Shown: positions 42,768-51,285 of the stretch, piece by piece
Layout of the letters: each line of letters starts with the position of its first letter
Position numbering within the stretch: position 1 is the stretch's first letter
Made by a program: the position numbers and the translations under genes
Notes under the pieces: model-generated
The model's input: the letters and a program-made list of their open reading frames with translations, nothing else
Database searches by the model: none
Told to the model about the DNA's origin: nothing
Assembly: GCA_008180335.1 (NCBI GenBank)
Contig: VTEF01000002.1
Span: 697,648-761,647, forward strand
Length of the DNA stretch: 64,000 nt
Direction of reading: 5' to 3'
Origin: Priestia megaterium
Lineage (GTDB): Bacteria; Bacillota; Bacilli; Bacillales; Bacillaceae_H

Positions 42768-43067
42768 TTATCTGCCTCCAGTGATGTATTCATCTTAAAC
42801 AGGTAAGGTGAATTTAAATTCTGTCATCCTTCCGCTTCTTTATAAGGAATGACTATGCAACGACAGATTGTTTCATGAAAATTTTTAGTTTTTACTTTCA
42901 ATAATAAAAGAATGCGTTCAGTACCTTTTTCAAAATAAATGTATTTTTTGGCTTTTAAAAGGTTTAACTAAATACGATATATTCAAGTTGATAGTTTGCG
43001 AGAAAAGGAACAAAAATTTTACTGAATAAATTTAATAAAGCAGCCTATAGCAACGCTAGGGTGTAAG
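42768..43067. other. Divergent promoter region of the glycan island
   Basis: About 300 AT-rich bases between divergent transcription units, no gene. It contains the upstream part of the fnlC-like operon promoter. Confidence 0.5.
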
Positions 43068-43076
43068 CATACAGTA
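43068..43076 (+). promoter_or_regulatory. Mother-cell sigma (E/K) -10 element
   Basis: CATACAGTA fits both SigE (CATACANT) and SigK (CATANNNTA) -10 patterns exactly, 55 bases before the FnlC-like gene. The -35 is poor (CTATAGC 16 bases upstream). Confidence 0.45.
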
Positions 43077-43130
43077 TTAAGAGGTTAAATAGAAAACGAA
43101 TATAAAACTATGTTTAAGTAGGATGTGTAA

Positions 43131-44225
43131 ATGATGAAAGTTATGACGATTTTAGGCACAAGGCCTGAAATTATCCGCTTAAGTCTAATTATAGATAAAT
43201 TAGATCATTATGCCGACAAACACGTTTTAGTGCATACAGGGCAGAACTTTACTCCTTCATTAAGCGATGTATTTTTTCAGGAATTAAATGTCAGGATGCC
43301 AGATTATGTTTTATCGAATCAACAACAAACATTAGGAGAACAATTAGCAAAAATGTACGAAGAATTAGAAAAGATTTTTTTGAAAGAAAAACCCGATAAA
43401 GTGTTGGTGCTAGGGGATACAAATAGCGGTTTGAGCGCGATATTAGCAGAAAGGATGGGTATTCCTGTCATTCACATGGAAGCTGGAAACCGGTGTTTTG
43501 ATTTAGAAGTACCAGAGGAAAAAAACCGAAAAGTCATCGATGCAATTTCTAGTTTTAATTTACCGTATACGCCGCAAAGCAGGGAGAACTTATTAAATGA
43601 AGGTGTGCCTAGGCATCGAATTATTATCTCTGGAAACCCAATTTACGAAGTATTAGAGCATTACAAGTCTGACGTTGAAAAAAGTGAAATTTTGAACGAA
43701 CTAATGCTAGAAAAGAATGACTATTTTTTAGTGACTGCGCACCGCGCTGAAAATGTAGATTATGAAGATCGTCTGCAAGAGATTATAAAAGGCATTAATA
43801 TGGTTGCATCAGCATATCAAAAAAGGGTTATCTGCAGCATACATCCACGCACGAGATCCCGCATTGAAAAAAATCCAGCCTTACAAGTTGATCCATTGGT
43901 CGAGTTTCATGAACCATTTGGTTTTTTTGACTTTGTTAAATTAGAAAAAAATGCATTTTGTGTATTGACAGATAGCGGAACAGTTCAAGAAGAATGCTGT
44001 TTATTTCATGTGCCGACTGTCACGATTCGAAAAACGACAGAAAGACCTGAAACTATTGAATGCGGAAGCAATGTGTTATCAGGTTTGAACGCGAATCAAA
44101 TTGTAAGCTGTGTACATGTCATGGTCAGTCAGGACAAAACATGGACGTATCCGGCTGGATATGATCATAAAAACGTTTCGGATAAAGTGATTAAAGTAAT
44201 ATTAGGAGGACTTAAAGGTGTTTAA
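43131..44225 (+). CDS. UDP-sugar 2-epimerase, FnlC/WbjD/CapG type
   Basis: A 364-aa non-hydrolysing 2-epimerase (WecB fold): VMTILGTRPEIIRLS, HTGQNFTPSL, VLGDTNSGLSA, then HMEAGNRCFDLEVPEEKNRK, which is the FnlC/WbjD form rather than the WecB form (EAGLRT), and TDSGTVQEECCLFHVPTVT. In the L-FucNAc and L-QuiNAc pathways this enzyme inverts C2 of a UDP-N-acetyl-6-deoxy-L-hexosamine made by FnlA- and reductase-type enzymes, both encoded directly downstream. ATG at 43131 (AGGATG upstream). Overlaps the next gene by 8 bases. Confidence 0.82.
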   Translation: MMKVMTILGTRPEIIRLSLIIDKLDHYADKHVLVHTGQNFTPSLSDVFFQELNVRMPDYVLSNQQQTLGEQLAKMYEELEKIFLKEKPDKVLVLGDTNSGLSAILAERMGIPVIHMEAGNRCFDLEVPEEKNRKVIDAISSFNLPYTPQSRENLLNEGVPRHRIIISGNPIYEVLEHYKSDVEKSEILNELMLEKNDYFLVTAHRAENVDYEDRLQEIIKGINMVASAYQKRVICSIHPRTRSRIEKNPALQVDPLVEFHEPFGFFDFVKLEKNAFCVLTDSGTVQEECCLFHVPTVTIRKTTERPETIECGSNVLSGLNANQIVSCVHVMVSQDKTWTYPAGYDHKNVSDKVIKVILGGLKGV

Positions 44226-45204
44226 AAATCAAATTATTTTGGTAACAGGTGGTACAGGTTCTTGGGGATATGAGCTGGTAAGGCAGCTGTTAACCTTTGA
44301 GCCAAAAGAAATTCGTATTTTTTCAAGAAATGAGTCAAATCAATTCACAATGAAGCAAGAATTTGATAACAATCCGAAATTGCATTTTCTTATCGGAGAC
44401 ATTAAAGAGAAAAAGTCATTAATTGAAGCATGTCAAGATGTTGATTATGTCTTTCATCTAGCAGCTTTAAAGCACGTTCCTGTATGCGAAGACCAGCCTC
44501 TTGAGGCATTAAAAACAAATGTGACAGGAACACAAAACGTAATAGATGCAGCAATCCTCTGTAATGTGAAACGTGTTATCTATATTTCAACTGATAAAGC
44601 TGCTAACCCGTCTAACTTCTATGGGTTATCAAAAGCAATGGGAGAAAGGCTGATTATACATGCAAATACCTTGAATACAAAAACGAGATTCGTATGTATA
44701 CGCGGCGGAAATGTTTTAGGAACAAACGGCAGTGTTATTCATGTATTTAAGAAGCAAATTCAAGAAAAAGGCAAAATTGGCATTACGGATTTAGATATGA
44801 CAAGATTCTTTTTAACACTTGAAGACGCTATTAAACTCGTTTTTAAGGCTACATTTGAAAGCATTGGCGGAGAAATTTTTGTTATGAAAATGCCAACTTG
44901 TAAGATTATTGATCTTGCATATGTATTAATTGATGCTTCGGATAAACAAGATGTCGAAATTCAAGTACTAGGCGTTCGTCCAGGTGAGAAAATTCATGAA
45001 CTCCTTCTATCAGAATATGAAGCTACAAGTACAATTACTTATGATGATGAATACTTTGTCATTTTGCCACCGATTCACATTGAAGGGTTAAAAGAATATT
45101 ATGCATCATATAAACCTGTGAATTTAGTTAACTATAATTCAAGTAAAGAACTGATGACGAAAGAAGAAATTAAAGACATGTTAAAGAAAGGAAGGTTTAT
45201 TTAA
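44218..45204 (+). CDS. UDP-GlcNAc 4,6-dehydratase/5-epimerase, FnlA/CapE/WbjB type
   Basis: A 328-aa SDR of the polysaccharide biosynthesis (CapD-like) family: Rossmann motif VTGGTGSWGYELVRQLL, FSRNESNQF, HLAALKHVPVCEDQP, STDKAANPSNFYGLSKAMGE with the active-site lysine-containing STDKA replacing the usual Tyr motif, and PGEKIHELLLS. Such enzymes convert UDP-GlcNAc to a 6-deoxy-4-keto-L-sugar. The GTG start follows GGAGG in the end of the preceding gene. The next gene starts immediately after the stop, so this is one operon. Confidence 0.85.
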   Translation: MFKNQIILVTGGTGSWGYELVRQLLTFEPKEIRIFSRNESNQFTMKQEFDNNPKLHFLIGDIKEKKSLIEACQDVDYVFHLAALKHVPVCEDQPLEALKTNVTGTQNVIDAAILCNVKRVIYISTDKAANPSNFYGLSKAMGERLIIHANTLNTKTRFVCIRGGNVLGTNGSVIHVFKKQIQEKGKIGITDLDMTRFFLTLEDAIKLVFKATFESIGGEIFVMKMPTCKIIDLAYVLIDASDKQDVEIQVLGVRPGEKIHELLLSEYEATSTITYDDEYFVILPPIHIEGLKEYYASYKPVNLVNYNSSKELMTKEEIKDMLKKGRFI

Positions 45205-46032
45205 ATGAAAATATTAATCCTTGGTGGCAAAGGGATGGCCGGGCATGTGATTACAAGTTATTTCAAGCAAAAACCTCAGTATACTGTATTCTATACATCA
45301 AGGGATTTAGCTGATCACAATAGTATTCATATTGACGTAACAAACTCAACAAAACTGGAGAAGGTTATTGAGGAAATAAAACCTGACATCACAATCAACT
45401 GTATCGGGATCTTAAATGATTCTGCCAGTAAAAATCAGAAACTTGCCTTTCATGTAAACAGTGTGTTACCGCACCAGCTAGCTAAATTAACCGAGCGCTA
45501 TCAAGGTAAATTAATTCATATTAGCACTGATTGTGTCTTTTCAGGAGAAAAAGGAGATTATACAGAGGATGATATTCCTGATGGCACTTCAGTTTACGCG
45601 GAATCTAAGCAATTAGGCGAAATTATTAGTGATAAGCATTTGACCATTCGAACATCTATTATCGGTCCTGAGTTAAAGGAAGATGGGATTGGTCTGTTTT
45701 TATGGTTTATGAAGCAGCAAGGACAAATAAAAGGATATAAAAAAGTGTTATGGAATGGTGTCACAACACTGGAGTTAGCGAAAGCGATTGATGCAATGAT
45801 TGATCATAATGTGACAGGATTATACCATTTAGGCTCAGAGGAAAAAGTGTCAAAGCTCCACTTGCTAAAGTTAATTCAAAAAATCTTTGAGAAAACAGAT
45901 GTTGAAATTATTCCAGATTCACAAATCGTGCTCGATCGAACGATTAAAAGTACAAGAAGCGATTTCAAATACAAAATTCCAACATATGAACAAATGCTAA
46001 TAGAATTAAAAGATTGGATTAAAAATCAATGA
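45205..46032 (+). CDS. RmlD-like nucleotide-sugar 4-ketoreductase
   Basis: A 275-aa SDR like dTDP-4-dehydrorhamnose reductase: MKILILGGKGMAGHVI, NCIGILND, HISTDCVFSGEKGDYTEDD, YAESKQLGE (Tyr/Lys pair) and RTSIIGPE. Next to FnlA- and FnlC-like genes it resembles WbvR-type reductases, which act on the 4-keto intermediate on the way to UDP-L-QuiNAc or L-RhaNAc; it lacks the cupin half of CapF/WbjC enzymes. So the final sugar may be L-QuiNAc-like rather than L-FucNAc. That choice is inference. Overlaps the next start by 4 bases (ATGA). Confidence 0.8.
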   Translation: MKILILGGKGMAGHVITSYFKQKPQYTVFYTSRDLADHNSIHIDVTNSTKLEKVIEEIKPDITINCIGILNDSASKNQKLAFHVNSVLPHQLAKLTERYQGKLIHISTDCVFSGEKGDYTEDDIPDGTSVYAESKQLGEIISDKHLTIRTSIIGPELKEDGIGLFLWFMKQQGQIKGYKKVLWNGVTTLELAKAIDAMIDHNVTGLYHLGSEEKVSKLHLLKLIQKIFEKTDVEIIPDSQIVLDRTIKSTRSDFKYKIPTYEQMLIELKDWIKNQ

Positions 46033-46937
46033 GACCGCAACCGAAAATACTAATTACCGGAGCAAATGGCTTTACTGGACAGCATGCATGTGATCACTTT
46101 TCAAAACTTGGATTTGACGTAACAGCAGTTACAAGAAGCAAAAACGTTCATGCTCAAGTTCCAATTGAGCATTGTGAACTTACAGATAAAGAAGCAGTTA
46201 GAACATTAATTAAGAAAGTAAAACCTCAGTATCTTCTTCATTTAGCAGGCCAGAATCATGTAGGAGAGTCATGGGTTAATCCTCTTTCTTCAATCGAAGT
46301 TAATGTCATGTCTACCTTATATTTACTAGAAGCACTTCGCCAAGAGCAGCTGCCTTGTAAAGTTGTTGTTGTTGGTTCAGCTCTCCAGTTTGCTCCTCAA
46401 GATCTTTCCACTCTTACACATCCTTATAGTTTAAGTAAAACACTTCAAATTTTAATTGCTCAATCATGGGGAATGCTATACAACATAAATGTTGTCATTG
46501 CACAGCCCTCAAATTTAATCGGACCTGGGCTTTCAAATGGCGTTTGCTCGATATTTGCCAGAAAAATAGTTGATATGGAAGAAGAAAAAATGGAAAAGGT
46601 TCTTGAAGTTAATAACCTAAAAGTACAACGTGACTTTATAGATGTAAGAGATGTAATCATTGCTTACGAAAAGATTTTAAAAAAAGGCAAGTCTGGAGAA
46701 GTCTATCGAATTTGTTCTGGGAAAAGTCGTTCTCTAGAAGAAGTTATTAATGAATTACAATCTTTAACAACGGTTGATTTTAAAATAAAAACGGAACAAA
46801 GTAATCATGCAGAACAGCTTGTTGAAATCCAACCTTCAAAAATGATGGAGTTAGGTTGGAAACCTGTTATTCAGTTGAAATCATCTTTAAATGATATTTT
46901 AAATTTTTACCGTGATTTTAAAGAAAAGGGTCAGTGA
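46029..46937 (+). CDS. NAD-dependent epimerase/dehydratase, RMD/GMD-like
   Basis: A 302-aa extended SDR: ILITGANGFTGQHACDHF, LHLAGQNHVGESWVNP, catalytic Ser in VVVGSALQF and Tyr-Lys in YSLSKTLQ, QRDFIDVRDVIIAY, YRICSGKSRSLEEV. The last motifs are those of GDP-6-deoxy-4-keto-mannose reductase and GDP-mannose dehydratase-like enzymes. It is coupled to the RmlD-like gene, so it either completes the same sugar or makes a second one. Substrate not decided. Confidence 0.78.
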   Translation: MRPQPKILITGANGFTGQHACDHFSKLGFDVTAVTRSKNVHAQVPIEHCELTDKEAVRTLIKKVKPQYLLHLAGQNHVGESWVNPLSSIEVNVMSTLYLLEALRQEQLPCKVVVVGSALQFAPQDLSTLTHPYSLSKTLQILIAQSWGMLYNINVVIAQPSNLIGPGLSNGVCSIFARKIVDMEEEKMEKVLEVNNLKVQRDFIDVRDVIIAYEKILKKGKSGEVYRICSGKSRSLEEVINELQSLTTVDFKIKTEQSNHAEQLVEIQPSKMMELGWKPVIQLKSSLNDILNFYRDFKEKGQ

Positions 46938-47016
46938 TAGTTAGAGCATAATTGTTAATTGTTTAGTTTATGGAGAAGTACATGATTTTAGTAATGAGAA
47001 GTGCGGGAGGTAAGTG

Positions 47017-48810
47017 ATGGGAAATGAATTAGTTTTTACAGGAAACGAAACTCTAGTTATAAATTCTGCATATAAAGAAATTATAAATGATTTTACGTAC
47101 GAGTTTTGGGTTAAACCAGAGGTTAATCATGAGATAGATAAGGAGTCCATATCAGGAGAGCATGGTATTCACGGAAAGAAATATGTAATAGGTCCAGTTT
47201 TTGGAGAAGACAAAAATTCAGCGGGTATGGGGATTTCAGTTGGAATGAATGGAGTTTCAGTTTATGAACATAGCATTAATTACTTGCCAGCGTTATTAGT
47301 ATATGAAACTGATATTGCTAAGTGGACTCATATTGCCGTTGTTTACAAAAATAAAACGCCATTCCTTTATATTAATGGAAAGTTTATAAAAAAAGGTTTA
47401 ACAAGCAAAATGGACTTTGTTTTTCCATCAGGTATTCTTGGAGGATACTCCCCTTATGGGTTTTTCCATGGCTCTTTAAAGAATATAAGGTTATGGAGGC
47501 GTTCTTTAACAGAAACGCAAATTGAAAAATTAATGAATGAAAACTTAGTGGGCACTGAAGAAGGATTAGAGTGGTATTGGAATCAGTCAGAACACGCGAT
47601 AACACAGTTGGGTGATAGAAGAGAAATTGAAGTTAGTGTCATTATTCCTTCTTATGATAAATATCCTCAAAATTTATTTACTCTGTATTCTTTAGATCAT
47701 CAAACATTTGATACATCAAAAATGGAGGTTATCTTTGTAGATGATGGTTCTACTGACTCAACAGCTTTATCTATCATTGATCAGCGTTTCTCGTATCTTC
47801 TAAAATATATAAAATGTCAAAAAAATATAGGGAGAGCAAAAGCAAGAAATGTCGGGATAAAAGCAGCATCAGGGAAAGTGTATATTTTTTTAGATGCAGA
47901 AATTTTGGTGGAAAAAGATTTTATTGAACAGCATTATCTCTCACTTAAAGAAAATCAAAATCTAGTAGTAAGTGCAGTCATGCAATTAAAAGGAATTTAT
48001 TCAATCATCTCTTCAGAATTTGAGCAAAATCAGCTGGAGCATTTTTATGAACTAATAAAACAAAAGCCAGACTACCTTGAGAAATGGCAATTTTTTAAAC
48101 AAAATACTAACACTACTGAAATTCTTACAAAGGAAGATATTTTAGAAAACAAGTTTCAAGATCTTTCGTTCTCTAAGCCTTTAGAGGATTTTTATAACCG
48201 TTATTTGCTGCAACATTACGGAGATCACTTCGTTGGATTCCATTTCCCCTGGCTGGCATTTATGAGCGGCAATGTTTCAGTAAAAAAAGAATTGCTTGAT
48301 AAAGCTGGATATTTTGATGAAAGTTTCGAAGGATACGGGTGGGAAGATATTGAATTAGGTTATCGTTTATATTTAGCAGGAGCAAGTTTTTTTAATCAAA
48401 GAAATATTCGGGTATATCATCAAGAGCATCCTGTATCGAGTGGTAATGTACAACAGGCTCGGAAAAACTATCAGTTATTTCAGAAAAAACATCCAGTGAT
48501 AGATGTGTATTTGTTAGGGTTATTAGAGATTGAAAAAGGGTTAGTTTTTCAAGATATAAATAACATACTAATTGATTATAAACAATTATGTAAAGATTAT
48601 CCCAATAAGTATCATGTATTTAAAGAAACATTTAAATTAATGCTAGAAGAGTTAGGAAATTGTTTAAGAGACAACCAACTACCAGGTCATGCATTTAAAG
48701 AAATAATTCAAAAAAAAAATCCTCAATTAAACATTGAGAAAAGATATCTGCAAAAAAGAAATCGGTATAGGCAATTAGTTAAGATATTTAATTTATTAGA
48801 AAACTCGTAA
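47017..48810 (+). CDS. LamG-like lectin domain fused to GT2/GT27-type glycosyltransferase
   Basis: A 597-aa cytosolic protein without signal peptide. Residues about 1-180 form a LamG/concanavalin-like jelly roll (FTYEFWVKPE, WTHIAVVYKNKTPFLYINGK, GSLKNIRLWRRSLTETQIE). Residues about 206-470 form a GT2 domain (VSVIIPSYDKYPQNL, FVDDGSTDS, FLDAEILVEKDF) with a GT27-like C-terminal part (DESFEGYGWEDIELGYRLYL). The helical tail has no known domain. The same LamG module heads the GT4 protein at 51286-53070. The lectin module may hold the growing glycan. ATG at 47017 (GGGAGG 6 nt upstream) is preferred to GTG 47014. Confidence 0.82.
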   Translation: MGNELVFTGNETLVINSAYKEIINDFTYEFWVKPEVNHEIDKESISGEHGIHGKKYVIGPVFGEDKNSAGMGISVGMNGVSVYEHSINYLPALLVYETDIAKWTHIAVVYKNKTPFLYINGKFIKKGLTSKMDFVFPSGILGGYSPYGFFHGSLKNIRLWRRSLTETQIEKLMNENLVGTEEGLEWYWNQSEHAITQLGDRREIEVSVIIPSYDKYPQNLFTLYSLDHQTFDTSKMEVIFVDDGSTDSTALSIIDQRFSYLLKYIKCQKNIGRAKARNVGIKAASGKVYIFLDAEILVEKDFIEQHYLSLKENQNLVVSAVMQLKGIYSIISSEFEQNQLEHFYELIKQKPDYLEKWQFFKQNTNTTEILTKEDILENKFQDLSFSKPLEDFYNRYLLQHYGDHFVGFHFPWLAFMSGNVSVKKELLDKAGYFDESFEGYGWEDIELGYRLYLAGASFFNQRNIRVYHQEHPVSSGNVQQARKNYQLFQKKHPVIDVYLLGLLEIEKGLVFQDINNILIDYKQLCKDYPNKYHVFKETFKLMLEELGNCLRDNQLPGHAFKEIIQKKNPQLNIEKRYLQKRNRYRQLVKIFNLLENS

Positions 48811-48831
48811 GAAGAGGAGGTGAAATAAAAG

Positions 48832-50313
48832 ATGACAAATATAAGCAACCCAAAAGTATCCGTTATTATTCCATTTTATAATTGTAAATATATAAATCAG
48901 GCAATAAAAAGTGTGTTAGATCAAACTTATTCTAATATTGAATTAATTATTATAGATGATGGGTCTACTCAATATACGGAATTAATTGAACCTTATTTAC
49001 ATCAAATACGCTATATAAAAAAAGAAAACGGCGGTACAGCAACTGCATTAAATACGGGAATTCAAAATGCAACAGGGGAATATTTTTGCTGGCTAAGCTC
49101 GGATGATTTATACGATCCTAAAAAAATAGAACTTCAGCTACAGTATATGCTAAAGGAAAATGCTTCAATAAGCTTTACAAACTTTAACACAATAGATTCT
49201 AATAACAAAATTATGCACGCAAATATAGCACCTCAATTTGCTACTAAAACGGATTTTTATAAGGAGTTTATGAGAAGTTGTCCTATTAATGGGTGTACAA
49301 TCATGATGAAAATGGATGTATTTGAACACGCTGGCCAATTTAACGAAGATTATCGTTACACACATGATTATGAATTATGGTTGCGGTTAACCCAATTTTA
49401 TGAATTCTCTTATTTAAATATCACTTTAGTAAACTGCCGAATTCATAGTGAGATGGGTTCAATACGGTATACTACGGACCTGTTAAAAGAAGCAGAGCAG
49501 TTAAGAGAAGAATATGCAAACATTTTGAACAGAATTATTGAAGAGGGAGAAGATTACCAATTTTTACCGAAAGAAAAGGTAGTCGACAAGGAGAAAATTT
49601 CTATCATTATCCCGTTTTATAATTGCCCGTATGTTAATCAAGCAATTGAAAGTGCTTTAAATCAGACATATGAAAATGTTGAAGTAATTGTAGTTGATGA
49701 TGGATCAACTCTTTATCAAGAGAAAATCATTCCATACATTCATAAAATAAAGTACATTGAAAAGGAGAACGGCGGAACAGCTAGTGCTCTGAACGTGGGA
49801 ATAAAAAACGCAACAGGAAAATATTTCACTTGGTTAAGCTCAGATGATATGTTCGATTCTAATAAACTGGCTGAACAACTTGAATTTATGAAATCTAAAG
49901 GTGCTATTATTTCTTATACGCCTGTAATTTATATAGATGCTCAAAGTAACCCAATTAGTGAGCCTATTGGTGTACAATATCCAAATAGACTTTATTTTTT
50001 AAAGGGATTAAGCCAAGCGTGTACAATAAATGGATGTGCAGTTATGATGGAAATGAAGGTATTTTCAGATATAGGAGTGTTTGATGAAACGCTTCCATAT
50101 ACACATGACTATGACTTATGGTTAAGAGCAGCGGTAAACTATGAATTTCATTACCTTAACAAGCCTTTAGTCTTGTATCGAATTCATGATGGAATGGGGA
50201 CAAAAAGGTTTATGGATAAAATAAATCAAGAAGTAAGTGCTGTACGAAAAAAGCATGAAAAGGTTTTGAATGAATTAATATTAGACGAAGAAAATAAGAA
50301 ACATTTATTTTAA
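48832..50313 (+). CDS. Tandem GT2-GT2 glycosyltransferase
   Basis: A 493-aa protein made of two homologous GT2 modules (about 1-245 and 250-493). Each has an IIPFYNC start, DDGST, ENGGTA.ALN, WLSSDD (the DxD metal motif) and an INGC...M...THDY.LWLR acceptor region. Both modules keep all motifs, so both may be active and add two residues in turn. The solo GT2 at 53302-54018 is a close third copy, most like module 2. GAGGAGGTGAAAT precedes the ATG, 21 bases after the LamG-GT gene. A long hairpin follows. Confidence 0.88.
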   Translation: MTNISNPKVSVIIPFYNCKYINQAIKSVLDQTYSNIELIIIDDGSTQYTELIEPYLHQIRYIKKENGGTATALNTGIQNATGEYFCWLSSDDLYDPKKIELQLQYMLKENASISFTNFNTIDSNNKIMHANIAPQFATKTDFYKEFMRSCPINGCTIMMKMDVFEHAGQFNEDYRYTHDYELWLRLTQFYEFSYLNITLVNCRIHSEMGSIRYTTDLLKEAEQLREEYANILNRIIEEGEDYQFLPKEKVVDKEKISIIIPFYNCPYVNQAIESALNQTYENVEVIVVDDGSTLYQEKIIPYIHKIKYIEKENGGTASALNVGIKNATGKYFTWLSSDDMFDSNKLAEQLEFMKSKGAIISYTPVIYIDAQSNPISEPIGVQYPNRLYFLKGLSQACTINGCAVMMEMKVFSDIGVFDETLPYTHDYDLWLRAAVNYEFHYLNKPLVLYRIHDGMGTKRFMDKINQEVSAVRKKHEKVLNELILDEENKKHLF

Positions 50314-50326
50314 TGAGTAGGACGTA

Positions 50327-50383
50327 AAAAGAAGTTCTTATATTCGTGTGTTAGTAGGGACAACGAATGTAAGAACTTCTTTG
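50327..50383. terminator. Long hairpin between convergent operons
   Basis: AAAAGAAGTTCTTA / TAAGAACTTCTTT outer stem with an inner ATTCG / CGAAT stem; T-poor tail on the + strand (TTTG). Probable bidirectional terminator. Confidence 0.7.
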
Positions 50384-50430
50384 TTAGGGATGAAAGGCAG
50401 TTGATTATTAAGAAAATAAATAAGAATTAT

Positions 50431-51222
50431 TTACCAATTATCATCACTTTCATATCCAAAGTCGATTAGAAACTTTCCGGCATTATCTTTAAAAGTACTT
50501 TTATGTTCTTCTGAAAAAATTTCGCGCCAACCTCCAATTTTACCTTTACGGAAAGACCAGGATTTTTCAGGATTAATATTTTTTTTCATTAAATCAAACA
50601 AATTTTCTTTAGATAAATTTAAGGATTGAAGATCATCCCATAAATAGTCAATAATTTTAAATAGTTCTTTTTTTTGTGATTCTTCATTTCTTACAAGGTC
50701 TTCATATTTTAACTCACAAAGGTGTTGCTTTCCTTGCCAGTGATAGATGCTTCCGTATAGCTGCAGAATATTAGGAAATGAAGAGAATCCATACGTTTTT
50801 ATGTCTTCTCCAGATAGTTGAATACCGCTGATAAGAGCCTGAAGCCGCTCTTCATTTGTTTTTAAATGTTCTGTAAAATAACGATAAATAAGATGTTCCG
50901 GACACTGGTTTATAATGAAATACATATAAGAAACAGTCACATCTCGTAAATCACGACTAATAAAAATATGTTTAATGCCTGTTTGATTTATATCAGAGGT
51001 TAAAGCCATATTATATGGCAGGTGGCCTAGTGCTACATCACCGCCTGCGATTGTCTTAACCTCCTTATAATGATCAGCATAAAATACAAAGGAATCAGCG
51101 GTCGCTTTTCTAAATTTCATTCCTGGAATTCCAAGAATTATCTGCAATAATAAATGTGTACCACTTTTAGGTACAGAGTTAATAAGTACCTTAGGTAATG
51201 TCGCATTTTTAAAATTTTCCAT
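50431..51222 (-). CDS. PAPS-dependent sulfotransferase
   Basis: A 263-aa protein with the sulfotransferase 5'-phosphosulfate loop PKSGTH (residues 18-23) after LPKVLINSV, and the 3'-phosphate motif IFISRDLRDVTVSYMYF. The C-terminus has FRKGKIGGWREIFSEEHKSTF, the typical second PAPS-contact segment (RKG..GdW). It transfers sulfate from PAPS, probably to the glycan built by the neighbouring transferases. It lies 63 bases downstream of the LamG-GT4 gene on the same strand, so they share a transcript. AAAGGAG precedes the ATG. Sulfotransferases are uncommon in Bacillus. Confidence 0.82.
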   Translation of the reverse strand: MENFKNATLPKVLINSVPKSGTHLLLQIILGIPGMKFRKATADSFVFYADHYKEVKTIAGGDVALGHLPYNMALTSDINQTGIKHIFISRDLRDVTVSYMYFIINQCPEHLIYRYFTEHLKTNEERLQALISGIQLSGEDIKTYGFSSFPNILQLYGSIYHWQGKQHLCELKYEDLVRNEESQKKELFKIIDYLWDDLQSLNLSKENLFDLMKKNINPEKSWSFRKGKIGGWREIFSEEHKSTFKDNAGKFLIDFGYESDDNW

Positions 51223-51285
51223 ATAAAAGCTCCTTTAATTTTTGATTTAAGCTCTGTCCCGTTAGAAAAAATACTGTGAAAGGTT

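Noticed and set aside
44218-46937. dTDP-rhamnose (rfb/rml) operon
   Set aside because: No RmlA, RmlB or RmlC is present and the first enzymes are FnlC/FnlA-like, so the RmlD-like gene is better explained in an N-acetyl-6-deoxy-L-hexosamine pathway.
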